Positions 1 through 12,354 of a stretch of 64,000 bases of DNA are shown here, piece by piece. This DNA is from Cristatella mucedo. Its lineage: Eukaryota > Bryozoa > Phylactolaemata > Cristatellidae. Numbering within the stretch: position 1 is the first letter of the stretch; each line of letters starts with the position of its first letter. Under the pieces are notes generated by a model. That model was not told where the DNA came from. It did no database searches and saw only the letters and a list, made by a program, of their open reading frames with translations. Made by a program: the position numbers and the translations under genes. The stretch covers positions 1,439,501 to 1,503,500 of the forward strand of contig WPIO01000040.1 of assembly GCA_009760855.2 (NCBI GenBank). Direction: 5' to 3'.

Positions 1-274
1 GGATGCCCGCAATCCAGCGGCGGATCTCCAAGCTGATAAGCGATAAGCGATCGCCGGTGGATAAGCGATCGCCCAGCTCGGCGCCGCCGAAGCAGCAGCC
101 ACCGGCATTCGATGGCGCCGGCGCCGGCGGCCAAATCCCCAAATTAATTAGTCGCCGACGGACCTCCGCCCGACTCCGTGGGAGCGGCAGAGGATAGTGG
201 CATTATCGATAATTGCAGGAATTTGTATAGAACCGCGACAGAGTGTGTGAGAGAGACAGACAGACAGGCAAACA

Positions 275-655
275 GATATAGACCGAGACCGAGACCGAGA
301 CCAAGACAGAGACAGAGACAGGGACAGAGACAGAGACAGAGACAGAGACAGAGACAGAGACAGAGACAGAGACAGAGACAGAGACAGAGACAGAGACAGA
401 GACAGAGACAGAGAGAGAGACAGAGACAGAGACAGAGACAGAGACAGAGAGACAGAGACAGAGACAGAGACAGAGACAGAGACAGAGACAGAGACAGAGA
501 CAGAGACAGAGACAGAGACAGAGACAGAGACAGTGACAGAGACAGAGACAGAGACAGAGACAGAGACAGAGACAGAGACAGAGACAGAGACAGAGACAGA
601 GACAGAGACAGAGACAGAGACAGAGATAGAGACAGAGACAGAGACAGAGACAGAA
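275..655. repeat. (GACAGA)n hexanucleotide microsatellite
   Basis: About 380 bp of GACAGA repeated almost without interruption, with a few variants (GAGAGA, GACCGA, GATAGA). The long open frames across it (alternating Arg-Asp, Gln-Arg, Thr-Glu or Leu-Ser) come from the repeat and are not genes. A second array of the same motif in the same orientation lies at 9.89-10.29 kb. Confidence 0.95.
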
Positions 656-735
656 ACGCAGGGGTTGACGCGGGGGTTTGACGCGTGGGTTGGCGTGAGG
701 GTTGACGCGGGGGTTGACGCGGGGGTTGACTGGGG
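656..735. repeat. GGGGTTGACGC minisatellite
   Basis: Six or so imperfect 11-13 bp units of the type GGGGTTGACGC directly abut the hexanucleotide array. Seen in sequence; no gene here. Confidence 0.8.
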
Positions 736-1004
736 AGGCTCGCAGGCCGATCGCTAACGGTTAAAGAAACAGAAAGCGATGCAAAAGCTCTTTTTAATAC
801 AGTCAAAAATCCTACCCACGGAGGCGGCGCGTGGGAGCCGCGCCGACGGAGAGCGAGCGAGGAAAACTAGTCCTACGAGGCACCTTGAGCTGAGCGGAAC
901 TTCGATTGGCTTTAGAAAACTTTCGAAAGGCGATTCGAGATGATTTAACCCTCTTGAGCGAACGGCTAGCGAACGACTTTATCTCAGCCGGCCCGCATCC
1001 CGTC

Positions 1005-1073
1005 ACGGCCGCACAGAGGTCCAAATCAAAAGGCGACGGCCCTGCCTTTTGATTTGGACCTCTGTGCGGCCGT
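1005..1073. repeat. Perfect 30-bp inverted repeat with 9-nt loop
   Basis: The arm at 1005-1034 is exactly complementary to 1044-1073, separated by 9 bases (GACGGCCCT). The arms are about half GC and contain no simple repeat. An RNA from either strand would form a perfect 30-bp hairpin. It may be a miniature inverted repeat, a recent palindromic duplication, or an assembly fold-back artefact. Confidence 0.9.
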
Positions 1074-1074
1074 C

Positions 1075-2190
1075 CCATTCTCAAGCTCCGCTCCTATTGC
1101 CGCCGCTTCTACGCGTTCCGGTTCCGGTGGCTTTGTCTCAAATCCACGAGGCGTGACTAAGAGGGCTCGGGCAGTAAACACTTGAGCGGAGCTCGCCAGC
1201 AGCCGTTGCCAGTCGGGAGCCGGCTGGTCTGAGGGGCGGGGGTTGAACAGCTGCTGACCTAACTTAGGCGCTTGGGCTTCCGGCCCTCGTTTGAGAACGC
1301 CTCGCAAAAGCAGCCACATGTAGCTACGCGTATTCGCAGCAGCGCATCAGCCGGAGGCGTGCCCACCAAGATCGCTATAACAGCAAGGACTTGTCTAACT
1401 GCGAGGAGATCGACGCAGCGTACCCGATCGATGGACATCAATCGACGTACAGCAATCGATGCCCCCACTCAATGGACGCCGGCAGCCTCCTAAGCAACTT
1501 TAAAAATCTCTATTCCACGTAGCAATTGGCTCATCAGTATGATTCATCTCATACATGCTCCTACTGGGCGATGCAATCGTGTACGCGATTTCATCTTTGC
1601 TATGTTATATAATACGACTTGCTATAAGCGATTCCCTTCTGCAGCCTGACTGCAGTCCGCCAAAGACGTTTCCATCTATTCGGCTGCTAACATTAGCTTG
1701 CAGCATTTTACTTGCGAACTTATAGGCTAAGGCTTATATTGGCTAAGTCAACTTCAGTTGTTTCTTGCATGACACAGTCGTGTCACCGATCCATCCTTGA
1801 CCTCTGAACCGGTTGATTCTCTTGAAGCAGCGACATGTGTAAAGCACCTGCATAGATATTTAGTTCTCTAACAGCCAAATAGAAACGACTTGCTATTACA
1901 ACCTTTGCTTTGGCTACAACTCCTACATCACCAACATCACTTGACTGAACAAGACTTCAAGTGGCAGCTATTGCTGCTGCACAGCCACTGGCGGCTGCTC
2001 AGTGGCTCCGTAATGCTTCCTCAACAGCTAGCTCCTACGTAGCTCAATGGAGTATTCAATTCCTTAATGAGTTACTCTCTTGCTGGGGCCATGCAGAGTA
2101 AATACCAGGGTATCGGGATATTATGGCGTCTTCAACAAGACTCAACAGGCTCGAAAATGCTTTTTAGTATATTTCGGAGCTCCTACTTGT
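1075..2190. other. Intergenic, no gene seen
   Basis: Short frames only. A partial match to the SINE tail (AGCACCTGCATAGATATTTAGTTCTC) lies near 1834-1875. No RNA gene or coding sequence recognised. Confidence 0.5.
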
Positions 2191-2545
2191 GTGTACGTGC
2201 GAGTCGTAAATGTGCGTGCGTATGTGTATGTGTTCGTGTGCGTGTGAGTGCGTGTGCATGCGTGTGTATAATGTGTGTGCGTGAGTGAGTGTTTGCGTGT
2301 GCGTGTTCGGGTTTGTGTGTGTGTACCTGTCTGTGTGTGTGTGCGTGTGTGTGCGCGTGAGTGTGTGTATATGTGTGTGTGTGCGTGTGCGTGTGTTTTT
2401 AGTGTGTGTGAGTGCGTGTGTTTGAGTGTGCGTGTGTGTGTGCGCGTGTGTGCTGGTGTGCGGGTGCACGTGTGTGTACGTGTGTGTGTGTGTGTGTGTG
2501 TGTGTTGGTGTGTGTGTGTGTATGTGTGTGTGTGGGTGGAGGCCT
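2190..2545. repeat. TG-rich compound microsatellite
   Basis: Alternating TG with CG/AG variants over about 350 bp, becoming pure (TG)n near 2480-2510. Cys-Val and His-Thr frames across it are repeat artefacts. Confidence 0.95.
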
Positions 2546-2959
2546 ATACCAAGCGCCTACCAGCCTAACAGATGGCCGAGCACTAGGTTATCGGTTGGCT
2601 TGATCTACTTCAAGACGTATAAAGGCTAATCTTTAAATCCATATAAATGGCATCCTGAACCCGAGCCCTAGTCAGGCGCCACGCTGGCAGGTACCTGCGG
2701 ATGAAGACTGAGAAGCCGCCCAATTAAGCCATTCAGTGGCTGGGATTGCCGACCGCATCCAAGTTACCAGATTCATAGCCGTTTCTGGCTTTTGCGGTGA
2801 TTTTCGGACTGGGGGACTTGATCATGCTTTGATGAGACTCGTAAAACCCTAGGACGACTGCTCGGCTTTGGCCTTGAATGTCAGTAGTTATCGGTTTGTC
2901 GTCTACTGCTGCTTAGGCGTTTGCTGTAGTCTTGGAAAAAACTCACGTAACCTTTAGAC

Positions 2960-4335
2960 TCGTGAAAAGAAAGAGGAAGGAGGACGCTCGGAGCCCTTGA
3001 CGATCTGTTGCGATTTCGTGCAACGATCCGCGAGTTACAAATTCACGATAGACTGACCTAGACCCGGCTGCATTTCAATATTTACTCCGTAACGACATTT
3101 CTCGGCTCGCGAACAACTAGCTCTGTACGGCGGCTCTGCTGTGTCAGTGCATGTGAGGAGTGTGTGCACCTTACCGCCACCTGTACCAAACAGGTAGTCC
3201 GATCGATCGATCGATCCCTCAGTTTGAGATAAGGTGTATTAAGTAAGGTGCTCTCGCCCCTTTGTGCTCACCACGGGTCACGCGCTTGACTCCTAAGGCG
3301 GCGTAAACAAGCGAGTCGCGCGACGGCTCGACGTCATCGATTTCCCTCGTCGGAGGACGACGCAGCGTGTCTACATGCTTACTACTTTATTTTTCACAAT
3401 CCTACGAATTTTGCTCGCTTTGCGAGACTAAGAGCTTGAAGGCTTGCCGTATCAAATTCCTTCCGCCTCCTCCCCATAGACGCGTCCTTGACGAGCGGTC
3501 TGGCGGTCGTTTTTGGCGCTCGATTTGATTGACGCTAATTCTTCCCGCGACCCGCTATGACTATCCTGCATTATGGCTAGCTACTATTCTTAGCACAGCT
3601 CCAAAGCAGCAGCGGCTGCAGCAGGACGTCGTTCGCGGCGGCCGACATATTGATTGCACAGTGAAGCAAGCACGCAAACTCGGGACGACAGAGGAAGGAG
3701 GTCGGAGCTCCGAGCCTCAATTATCTGTAGCCATTTTGTGCAACGATGTGGGCGTTACAAATCCGCGATAGCCTAGCCTAGACCCGGCCGCGTTTCAGTA
3801 TTTGCTCTGTAACGCAACGATTCGGAGTGCGAAGAACTTGCTTTGCACACCAGCGTCGCCGTGTTAGTGCACTGCGGAGCGCGTGCGCCTTACCACCACC
3901 TCGGCTATACCAGGTAGTCAGATCGATCTATCGATCCCTCGGTTTGAGAGTGGGTGCATTAATGTCTCTCACTCCTACACACACGCCACGGGTCACGGGC
4001 TTGACTCCTAAATTGGCGTGAACATGCGATTTGCTAGCCGAGCTTCGATCCCTCGCAGTCCGCTCGTGGGCGGAGGGAAGTCGGAAGTGCTTCAGACGAT
4101 TAAGACTCAATCCGGAGACAACCCTGTCAGAGCTCAGCCACAGTCCTTAAATCCCTTCAGTCACCCATAGACGCGTCATTGACGAGCAGTGCCCGACGGT
4201 AGTTTTGACGTCCTATTTTTTACGCTAATTCTTGCCGCGACCCGGTACGGTTATCCCGAATGATTGCTGCTCTTGTTAGCATAGCTCTACAGCAGCAGCA
4301 GCAGAATGTCGTGCACGGCGGCCTTGCGGTAGCGC
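2960..4335. repeat. Two-unit tandem duplication, about 700-bp period
   Basis: Roughly 2960-3655 matches 3660-4335 with substitutions and small indels. Shared landmarks include TGCAACGAT (3020 and 3740), CCTAGACCCGGC (3060 and 3780), GATCGATC with ATCGATCCCTC (3205 and 3925), GACGCGTC.TTGACGAGC (3480 and 4169) and ACGCTAATTCTT (3531 and 4212). No conserved coding frame was seen. Confidence 0.75.
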
Positions 4336-5385
4336 TTCTACTGGGTATCGATACATGATAGCGAGTGTAGTATTCTTTTTTCACACCGTACAAATATGGC
4401 CGCAGAAACGCGAAGTTCGTTGACACTTACGCTGTTGCCTAGTGTACAGCTTGCCACCTACGTTGTTTTCCCGAACTGAATTCCACTACATGTCGGGGCG
4501 AGGAGGCGAAGACGACGAGGAGGCCGCGTCACTTCGAATACGTCGCGGCCCCAAAAACCTCTTCACGCGAAACGTTAAGCTTCCTAACGGCCTCACGGCT
4601 CGACTCATACCGGATGCGATAGCCCATGGTATAGCCTTTTTTAAGGACAGCCGAGATTTAGGCTCAATGTAATTTTATTTGTATCCTATACAGCATTCCC
4701 CTCCTGACAGCGCCCAGTCCGTTTCGTTAAGGTATGAATGCTCAGAACGTATCCCAAAACAGCACGCATTTATTGATGATCCCACAGCTATAACTTCCGG
4801 GCCGATAGTCTACGTAGCTCACGAGGCATATTCTCCTGAAGGTGACGGAGCGTGCATATGCCGATGAACCGTCGCACTCAATGCCTCGCCGCTGGCTAGC
4901 TGTCTCTCCTCTCTTTGCCCGAGTGCGGCATCGCGTGGCGACAGGTGGAGTGGCTACACATTAACGGACAGCTAACTGACCGAATAGCTTTGGCAGCGGT
5001 ATCGGAGCGTGACAGCTTCGGACTATTTAGGCGCGAGTACTTTGTATGATAAGCGCTGCTTTGAGTAGGCGGACACTGGGCTCTTATTGAACTGGAGAAA
5101 CGTGTATCAATCGAAGCGATGGCGGCGGAAAACCTACAACTTGGCCATTACGAATACTTTAGGCGCCGAGGGTTCTAGTAGTCAAGCTCATCTCTATCTG
5201 GCGGTTTCCGGTCAGCTATCTCAGTAAGGCTAGGCCAGGTAGGGGCAGGTGGTGGGCAGTCTGAGTTGCAGGGAGGAGGCCGTAGCTGTGGTTAGTTAGG
5301 GCTGGCTGTGGCCTCTCGTGGTCAGCCAGTCAGCCATCAAATTTTGGGCAGCAATCAGCCGCAGACCGACCCAGCTGCTTCTCCT
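4336..5385. other. Intergenic, no gene seen
   Basis: Only short unsupported frames (for example 4442-4672 on +, rich in charged residues but without a recognisable family). Nothing else identified. Confidence 0.5.
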
Positions 5386-5387
5386 GC

Positions 5388-5392
5388 TGCTG

Positions 5393-5454
<62 letters not shown>

Positions 5455-5645
5455 GTCTCTCTCTCTCTGTCTCTCTCTCTGTCTCTCTCTGTGTCTCTCT
5501 CTCTCTCTCTGTCTCTCTCGTATCTCCTTGCCATACTATTTCCTTTCTCTTTGTCTCTCTCCTCTCTGTCTCCCTTCTGCCTATCCACGTCTCTCTCAGA
5601 GTCTGCTTTTTTTCTGTATGTCTTTCTGTCTCTCTCTCTCTCCCC
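5388..5645. repeat. (CT)n / TCTCTG microsatellite
   Basis: Pyrimidine tract of CT repeats with regular TG interruptions, degenerating after 5520. Leu-Ser frames are artefacts. Confidence 0.95.
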
Positions 5646-5799
5646 TGCCTTCCCGGATAAATGAGCTCACTGAGGTTGGTGGTTAGCCAAATCCTTCCAT
5701 TTCTAGAACATCAATCGATTGCGAAGTGCTTGACCCTTAATGAGCGGTTTGTCAACGGCTAACCGTCGGCAGCTTAGATTCGTGGACAAGATACCAATT

Positions 5800-5845
5800 T
5801 TTACTTTCAGTTGAGATCTCAGCGTTTCACGGCCACCGTTGGCAT
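5800..5845 (+). repeat. Short interspersed repeat, copy 1
   Basis: The segment containing TCTCAGCGTTTCACGGCC is repeated at 7568-7592 with nearly the same flanks. It is probably a fragment of an unidentified dispersed repeat. Confidence 0.5.
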
Positions 5846-6254
5846 AGCAGCTAAGCCCAGTATGATTGGTTGATTGAAGGTCGGGCTCACAATTTTGTAC
5901 GATTCGCTATCGGAAAAACAACAGCCATGTGAAAATATGCCTAAGAACCTCTCCAAGAACGCCCGTATTGGCAGATGGCATTGTCAATGCCGCGGATGGT
6001 GACAGTAGTAGTAAGAACAAAAATGAAAAGATTTGTGCAGCTCCCGTATTTTTTAGGAATCGCGAGTTGGGAAGGCAGCCTATGAGTAACAGCAGCAGCA
6101 TAACCTCGAATACATTGTGGACACCTTCCAGGAAGTGGGACCAGTAAGTATCACTGAGAAATAGTCGTGATAAATCTGCTTGCTCATTAACATTCCAAAC
6201 AGTCTGCAAAAGCAGTACGCTCCCACAAATCTCCCACTCGATCGTGCTTTCTTT

Positions 6255-6350
6255 GCTGCAAACGTAAAGTGCCTGCAAAGAGATTGTGTTCCCTGATGGT
6301 GCTATAACAAATGTAATAATAATATTATTATTGTACTCTGGGATGTGGTT
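6255..6350 (+). mobile_element. SINE 3' tail fragment
   Basis: Contains the family signature (GCCTGCAAAGAGATTGTGTT, then GGTGCTATAAC and a TAATAATA-type tail) also found at 9.0, 16.4, 49.4, 52.45 and 55.85 kb. The rest of 5670-6640 shows no gene. Confidence 0.6.
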
Positions 6351-6640
6351 TGTACGTGATTTATAATTTGTCTGTGCACAGCTACGACAAGTAGCCACGG
6401 TGCGACTGCTGTGAAGTGGTCTCATTTCGGGCTTGCAGCTGGCTCCATTTTCACAGATTATCTCTCGGCGTGCATCCACATGGAAGGGCATCCTGGAATT
6501 GCACGCACAGGCTGCCTAGCTAATGCTGACGTCACATCGCTAGTGTGGCCACCCAGGTTGTTAGCTCGATTGGTTGTAATAAGTATACCAAGTCTGCCCA
6601 CTTTTAGCAACATAATACCCAGCTCTACCGCGGTAACTAG

Positions 6641-6945
6641 GTTGTCTCTTGCACACAAAAAAGTTTTTTGCGTTTTTGGGCTGTCCCTGTCGCCCTATGA
6701 TGTGGACCCTATCTACATAATGCTCGAAAAATTGATGAGAAGTTAGGAAGATGGGTGACATTATAGGGGATGGCATTGTACAGCATTACCAGTGTTCCCT
6801 AGGCTGTCTCTTGTAATCAAAACCAGTGTTTTCGGTTTTGGGCTGTTCCTTTTCACTTGGGAGATGAGCCCTATCGACATCATGCTCGAAAAATAGATGT
6901 TAAGTTGGTGGTTATGTGACAACATAAGGATGGCAGTGTAACCCA
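6641..6945. repeat. About 160-bp imperfect tandem duplication
   Basis: 6641-6780 and 6801-6941 share TGTCTCTTG, TTTTGGGCTGT, CCCTATC.ACAT.ATGCTCGAAAAAT and GATGGCA.TGTA in the same order. No coding evidence. Confidence 0.7.
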
Positions 6946-8255
6946 GGGGCGAAGCAGGCAAGCTCGAGAATTATTCGGGCTACCTGAGAGAGACCATGCC
7001 GCGAACTTGTACACGCTTACCATCAGGTGGCGCTGGCAGCACTCTGAGATTGCACACACGAAGAGGCTCGAAGAGGCTCCCTGCTGGCTCTGCAGCTGTG
7101 GCGGATCGCCTGCGTAGCCGCCGCCGCCGTCAGGGGTGATTTCAGTGACCGCCACGAGTTCCGCGGTTACCTGTGACCCTAGACGCTCGGCGCCAGCCTT
7201 GGAGTACGATCGACGCACGCTGGAGTCTCGAGGTCCACCCATTCAGGGCTGGCTAGCCTCCCGACATTCCCTGGCGGTAGATAGGATGGCCAGGGGTTGA
7301 GAGCACTTCGACGTGCCGGGAGACTGGGCCTCTTGTTAACTTCTTGCTCGCTCTCGAGGCTCGCGGCAGTCTCCTGCCTGTCAAACGTCGCTGGATCGCC
7401 AGTTGGCCAACGGCTAGAAGTTGCTAGGGGCGGTACTGAGAGTACAGCAGCATCTAGACACACTCGGAGCGCAAATAGTAGAACCCGGCGCTGACTGGTG
7501 TCTCGCTGGATCGCGCCAGTTCGGCGCTCAGCCTACCATTGCATTGCTTGCATAGCTACAGCTAGTTGAGGTCTCAGCGTTTCACGGCCACCGTAGCCGT
7601 AGGGGCGCGGCGCTAACAGTATAGGCAGCTTCGTGGGAGCCCCGGTGCGGCGCAGGTGCGTCTGGGAATGGCTGCGTGCAGTGCGCTGTCGCGCTGGCCT
7701 GTCGCGCTGTCGCTAGGGGTGCCTAGGAGTGGCGGTGCTTAGGCACTCTGGGACTCGTGGGCGTAAGTGCTCGCTTAGCTTGGGGTGTGCTGTCCTGCGG
7801 CCTGAAGCTCGCGCGCGCACGAGCTGGCTTCCCTAGCTGCAGCCTAATCCACATCCGGAGTCAGCTAGGTCAGGGTCAGTCAGCTATGAGTACCAGTGGT
7901 AGCTAGGGGCGGTGCTAAGAGTACAGAACTCCTCGGAGCCCCTGGGCTGCGCACTGGCGCACCTACTTAACCCACCGGCGTCGCATACGTTTGGTTAGCT
8001 AGGAGGTGGGTGGTAATCGTTCGATAAAATCGTGGAACACCGCGCTGCAGCCGTGGCGATCGCGGGACTACTCGTGTACTGGTTTGCCGGCGGCATAGCC
8101 AGCGCGTTTTTCTTGCTCCTGCTTCGCCATTGGCTCTCGTGGGGTGCGATGGCACCGTTGGAACTGGTGCGCAGGCGCACTCGATATAAGTCTATTGAAT
8201 CGCGGTTTTTTGGGATCGATTTCGAGGCAGTGCCAGGGATAGCCACCGCGCTCGG
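6946..8255. other. Intergenic, no gene seen
   Basis: Contains the second copy of the short interspersed repeat (7568-7592) and locally repeated GGGGCGGTRCTRAGAGTACAG at 7424-7448 and 7904-7928. No supported gene or RNA. Confidence 0.5.
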
Positions 8256-8256
8256 G

Positions 8257-8575
8257 GTGCGACTGCATTGTGGCTGGCGAAGAGTATCGGCGCTTGGGTG
8301 TGATTGCATTGTGGTTATTCGAGTATCGGGCGCTTGTGTGTGACTGCATTGTGGCCGGCGAAGAGTATTGGCGCTTTGGGTGATTGCATTGTGGCTGGCG
8401 CTGAGTATCAGCGTTTAAGGTGTGACTGAATTGTGGCTGGCGCAGAATATCGTCGCTTGGGTGTGATTGCATTATGGTTATCAGTGTATCAGCAATTGTG
8501 TGTGACTGCATTGTGGCCGGCGAACAGTATTGGCACTTTGGGTGATTGCATTGCGGCTGGTGCTTAGTGTATCGG
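8257..8575. repeat. Minisatellite, about 45-bp unit, roughly seven copies
   Basis: Units follow the pattern GGTGTGAYTGCATTGTGGCTGGCG, then a variable AGAGTATYGGCGCTTT. Higher-order variants (GTTATTCGAGTATC and GGCCGGCGAA) alternate. No gene. Confidence 0.85.
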
Positions 8576-8789
8576 CCCTAGGGACGAAATTGTATATCCA
8601 CAGGGGAGCCTTGCATGCACTAAAGGTGCGACTTCGTGCCCAATAGAGGGTGGTACTAAAGCATCATGTGACCACACATGAAGAATAAGGCGTAGGGATT
8701 TCTATAGGCTGCTACAAGTACTCTGATCGTTACTGTGCCAGCCATTCAGCAGCAGATGTCACGTCGGTAACGTAGCATGGGGGTATCGC

Positions 8790-8995
8790 AGCACTGGGTT
8801 CGGCCGGCGTGGCATTTTGGAATGCCCGTCCTTACTGGTGCTGGCATACAGGCATTAGACGAAACAAATCCAGCTGGTTGGGCTTTATTGGCGTCGTGCG
8901 CGAATTCTGGATTGCACACCGAGCCGCCACTGGTGCTGAGGCATTAGACGCGACATACCCAGGCTAATAGGGCTGTATTGGCATCGTGATACCAC
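8790..8995. repeat. About 110-bp imperfect direct duplication
   Basis: ACTGGTGCTGGCATACAGGC / CATTAGACG / GGCT.TATTGGC.TCGTG recur in the same order at about 8835-8900 and 8928-8990. Confidence 0.55.
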
Positions 8996-8999
8996 CCAG

Positions 9000-9260
9000 C
9001 TCGATAATAATAAAAATTCACTTGATAAAGCGCCCTCAGAGAACTTAATCTCTCTCTAGGCGCTTTACATTTGCTGTAAAGTGAAATGCAATTGAATAGT
9101 AACTAAAATCATGCTTGAAAAAACAAACGAAATGAATAATATGATTAGTGGTGACACGAACAGGGTCAGCATGCAAATGTGGTTAGTGGCAGCATGCACA
9201 GTGTCAGCACGCATAAGCACATGAAGGACGAATCACAGGGACCCACTAAATGCTGTACTA
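9000..9260 (-). mobile_element. SINE-like interspersed repeat
   Basis: A tail of TAATAATAAA, then GCGCCCTCAGAGAACTTAAT and GGCGCTTTACAT, then GGTCAGCATGCAAATGTGGT and CAGTGTCAGCACGCATAAGC. The whole 260-bp arrangement recurs at 49.37-49.63 kb in the same orientation and at 16.2-16.4 kb inverted. The A/T-rich tail on the left implies a minus-strand copy. Confidence 0.7.
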
Positions 9261-9887
9261 AATCGATACAGCTGCAGGCTTGCCTGAGGTTTGTAGAGCG
9301 ATGGACCGCCACTGGTCCGGCTAATTTCCGGTGTGAATGTGGCACTGCTGGTCGACTTGCTAGCTAGCTAGCATTTTCCAGGCGCACGGGAGCGACGCTA
9401 TGGGCATGGCGCCATTCTGAGACCTAACGAGAAAGCATTACAGGTAAATAGTGATGATAATAATAAGGATGCGTCATTTATATAGTGACCTACGAAAGTG
9501 AAGTCTCTACCCAGTTGCTTAGCCACTCACATCAAGTGAATGACTAGCCACGGGCTAAGGATATGCACGGGATCATACGTATAGCAAGGGCGCTAATAGC
9601 AATCAAGGATCATGCTCATTTAAGGACGGCAAAGAACAAGATATTGCGTTCACGGCACCATTTTAACAGAACCTCTGGCTAGTAACTTGTGTTGAATCGT
9701 GCACAAGTGAGCTCGGATAGAAAATGTAAAGCGCAGCTGGACAGCCTCACTGGAGTTGGCGGAGATTACCGACCCGACACGAGTAGTCTTTACCTGGCGT
9801 ATACGGCGGCTTGATAAAGCTACATTAACCATACTTGAACGTGAGTCGAAAATTGGTTTGATATGGTTCAAGTTCAGTTTTGTGCGA

Positions 9888-10287
9888 TACAGATACAGAG
9901 ACAGAGACAGAGACAGAGACAGAGATAGAGACAGAGACAGAGACAGAGACAGAGACAGAGACAGAGACAGAGACAGAGACAGAGACAGAGACAGAGACAG
10001 AGACAGGGACAGAGACAGGGACAGAGACAGAGACAGAGACAGAGACAGAGACAGAGACAGAGACAGATACAGAGACAGAGACAGAGACAGAGACAGAGAC
10101 AGAGACAGAGACAGAGACAGAGACAGAGACAGAGACAGAGACAGAGACAGAGACAGAGACAGAGACAGAGACAGAGACAGAGACAGAGACAGAGACAGGG
10201 ACAGAGACAGAGACAGAGACAGGGACAGAGACAGAGACAGAGACAGAGACAGAGACAGAGACAGAGACAGAGACAGAGACAGAGACA
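9888..10287. repeat. (GACAGA)n hexanucleotide microsatellite, second array
   Basis: About 400 bp of GACAGA units with scattered GACAGG and GATAGA variants, same motif and strand as the array at 275-655. It is followed by a GAGA-rich stretch to 10.4 kb. Confidence 0.95.
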
Positions 10288-10599
10288 ATGAAATAAAGAA
10301 AAATGAACAGAGAGAAGGAGGTAAAGAGAGCGAGAGAGAGAGAGAGAGCACGTGTGACAGAGACAGACAGAAATAAAGAGCGAGAGAGGGAGAGAGAGAA
10401 AGAATGTTTCGGTCATGTACAGTCCGACAACGAGTAAACACAGCGAGCAGCTTGCTTCGCTGCTGAATTCGCCGGCATTGACAAGCATTTAAGCCTAATT
10501 TCGATAGCGCTTTTTGACACCAGCTTATGTCGTAGTCAGCTGCTGTCGTTCATCGATTGTCATTAATGGCTGTCATTAGACGCTGACAGGCGTCGGGCC

Positions 10600-11224
10600 G
10601 CGGGCGAGCGTGCGACAGACGCTCTCTTAGACGTTCGACCACCTTCGGCTACAGGCCAGCGACCGAGCCAGCACGGGGCAGCCGCCGCCGTCGTTGCATC
10701 AGCCGAAAGCTGCCACAGCCACACGGGGCTTCCAACAAATATATATTTACATTCTAAGGAAGGTCCTAACGCCACCGTAGCCTTCTTCCGCAGGCACCGC
10801 GGCCTCGCGGCCGGGCCGGTTTGTCACTTGGCTGACGGGCGGCCGACAGCTCTCAAGAGGCTTTATTCTTGGCCGCCGGGTGCCGATGAATAGGCGGCAA
10901 GCGACCGACCCGCGGCCGCTATGGGCGCCGCAGCGGACGCCCCCGCTGAGCGCTCGTCGGCGGCCGCCACCGCTGACGCGGCCGCCCGCCGCGACACTGA
11001 TACTGATAATGATCCTCCGCCCAGACTCAGGGAGGAACCGTTTCAAGGAGCGCGCCCGCGCCGCCCCCGCGGACGCGCCCACAACGCCGCGGCGGCTCGG
11101 CTGTACTCTCGGCTTACCGTACGACCCGAGAAGCGTGGCGCGGCGCGCGGCACGGCATTGCCCGGCGGCGACCTCCAGCCAGCAGGGCGGCAGCGGCAGT
11201 GGCAACGCCGGTGTTGGCGGCGGC

Positions 11225-11256
<32 letters not shown>

Positions 11257-12350
11257 AGTTGCTTGACAAATGGCACGTGTCGTCTTCTGGCGTACGTTTT
11301 GCCCATTGCAGAGCGTGCGCTTTGCTCGGCGGACGCAAACGTTTCCACCGCGTTTGTGGCACCGCGCGGCACAAGGCGAGCGCAAGCGGCAGGGAAACAG
11401 TGGTAGATAAGTTGGGCGGGTACGTCGCGGCACCGCAAGGCGGTGGCAGAGTCGTGGCGAAGCTCTGCATAAGGGACCGGCTCGAAGGGAGCGTCACTCG
11501 GGGCCAACCTTTTGACACACGTGCGAGAAAGCGGTGGCGGCGGCGGCGGCTGTTCCATTTAAAGACCAGCTCGATGGGAGCATCGCTCGATCGACCTCTC
11601 GAAGCGCATTAGGGCCAGAAAGCGGCGGCGGCGGCGGCAGCTGCAGCGCAAGCTCAACAGGTGCGAAGACGCCGCTAGGCATTGCTCGCTCAAGCCGCGC
11701 TCGCCTAGCGAAGCGCTTGTTTGTCGAGTACTCTCCGCCGCCGTTGTGCGGCCGATCGCAGCTGAGACCGACCAGCTTTTGAGACGAGTCGCTGCAGCCG
11801 TTCGTGAGAGACAGGCGGCAGAAAGCGACTCACGGCGGCCGTTCATTGGTGGCTACGCGCTTCCTGTGCGGCGCCACGCGCCGCCAGCGGTAGCTCGCGC
11901 CTTCGCGCGCTCGCTCGCGCTTTTGGAAGTCGCTCGCTCGCACGTTCGCCCGCTCGGTCAACCGCCGTCTCGGCGAACGAGGATCACAAGTTTGCGGGGA
12001 CGCGCGCACAGCGTCTTCCGCCCGAAGGAAGAGAGCAGGACAGGAGAGTAGGGCAGGGCGGGAAGCGGCTGCCCAATTTCCGTTCGATACTTTCAGGCGA
12101 AGGGCGGGAAGCCGAAAATGGCACGGGGCTCCGCAGGGGATTAGGGCATCCAACCCAACGAAGGTGGTGGTGGCGTCCCAAGCCGCAAAAAAAGGTGGAA
12201 ACGACGCCGCCACGTCGTCGTGACTCAGTGCCAGCGTCGGAGCCAGCCGGCCTAGCCAGCGCCGACGACAGGCGACCGGATGGTCGGCTTTGACGCGCCG
12301 GCGCCCGCCGACCGCCGCCTGTCCTGACCCCAGCATCGCCTCACTCAGCG
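10600..12350. other. CpG-rich, GC-rich block upstream of the PTB gene
   Basis: Dense CG dinucleotides and a (GGC)n run at about 11217-11259. Long overlapping frames exist in all six readings with Arg/Ala/Pro/Gly-rich compositions, as expected by chance at this GC content. No splice-consistent or conserved coding sequence is recognisable. It behaves like a CpG island or promoter region. Confidence 0.6.
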
Positions 12351-12354
12351 GCGT

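Noticed and set aside
144-806. Long Leu-Ser / Arg-Asp / Gln-Arg frames here and at 9650-10441
   Set aside because: They are translations of (GACAGA)n and (CT)n repeats with no non-repeat protein sequence.
2164-2629. Cys-Val and His-Thr frames here and at 15433-15864, and Ile-Tyr frames at 49657-50146
   Set aside because: Microsatellite artefacts.
8257-8575. CRISPR-like array
   Set aside because: The roughly 45-bp units are contiguous tandem repeats without unique spacers of constant length, in animal-type DNA.
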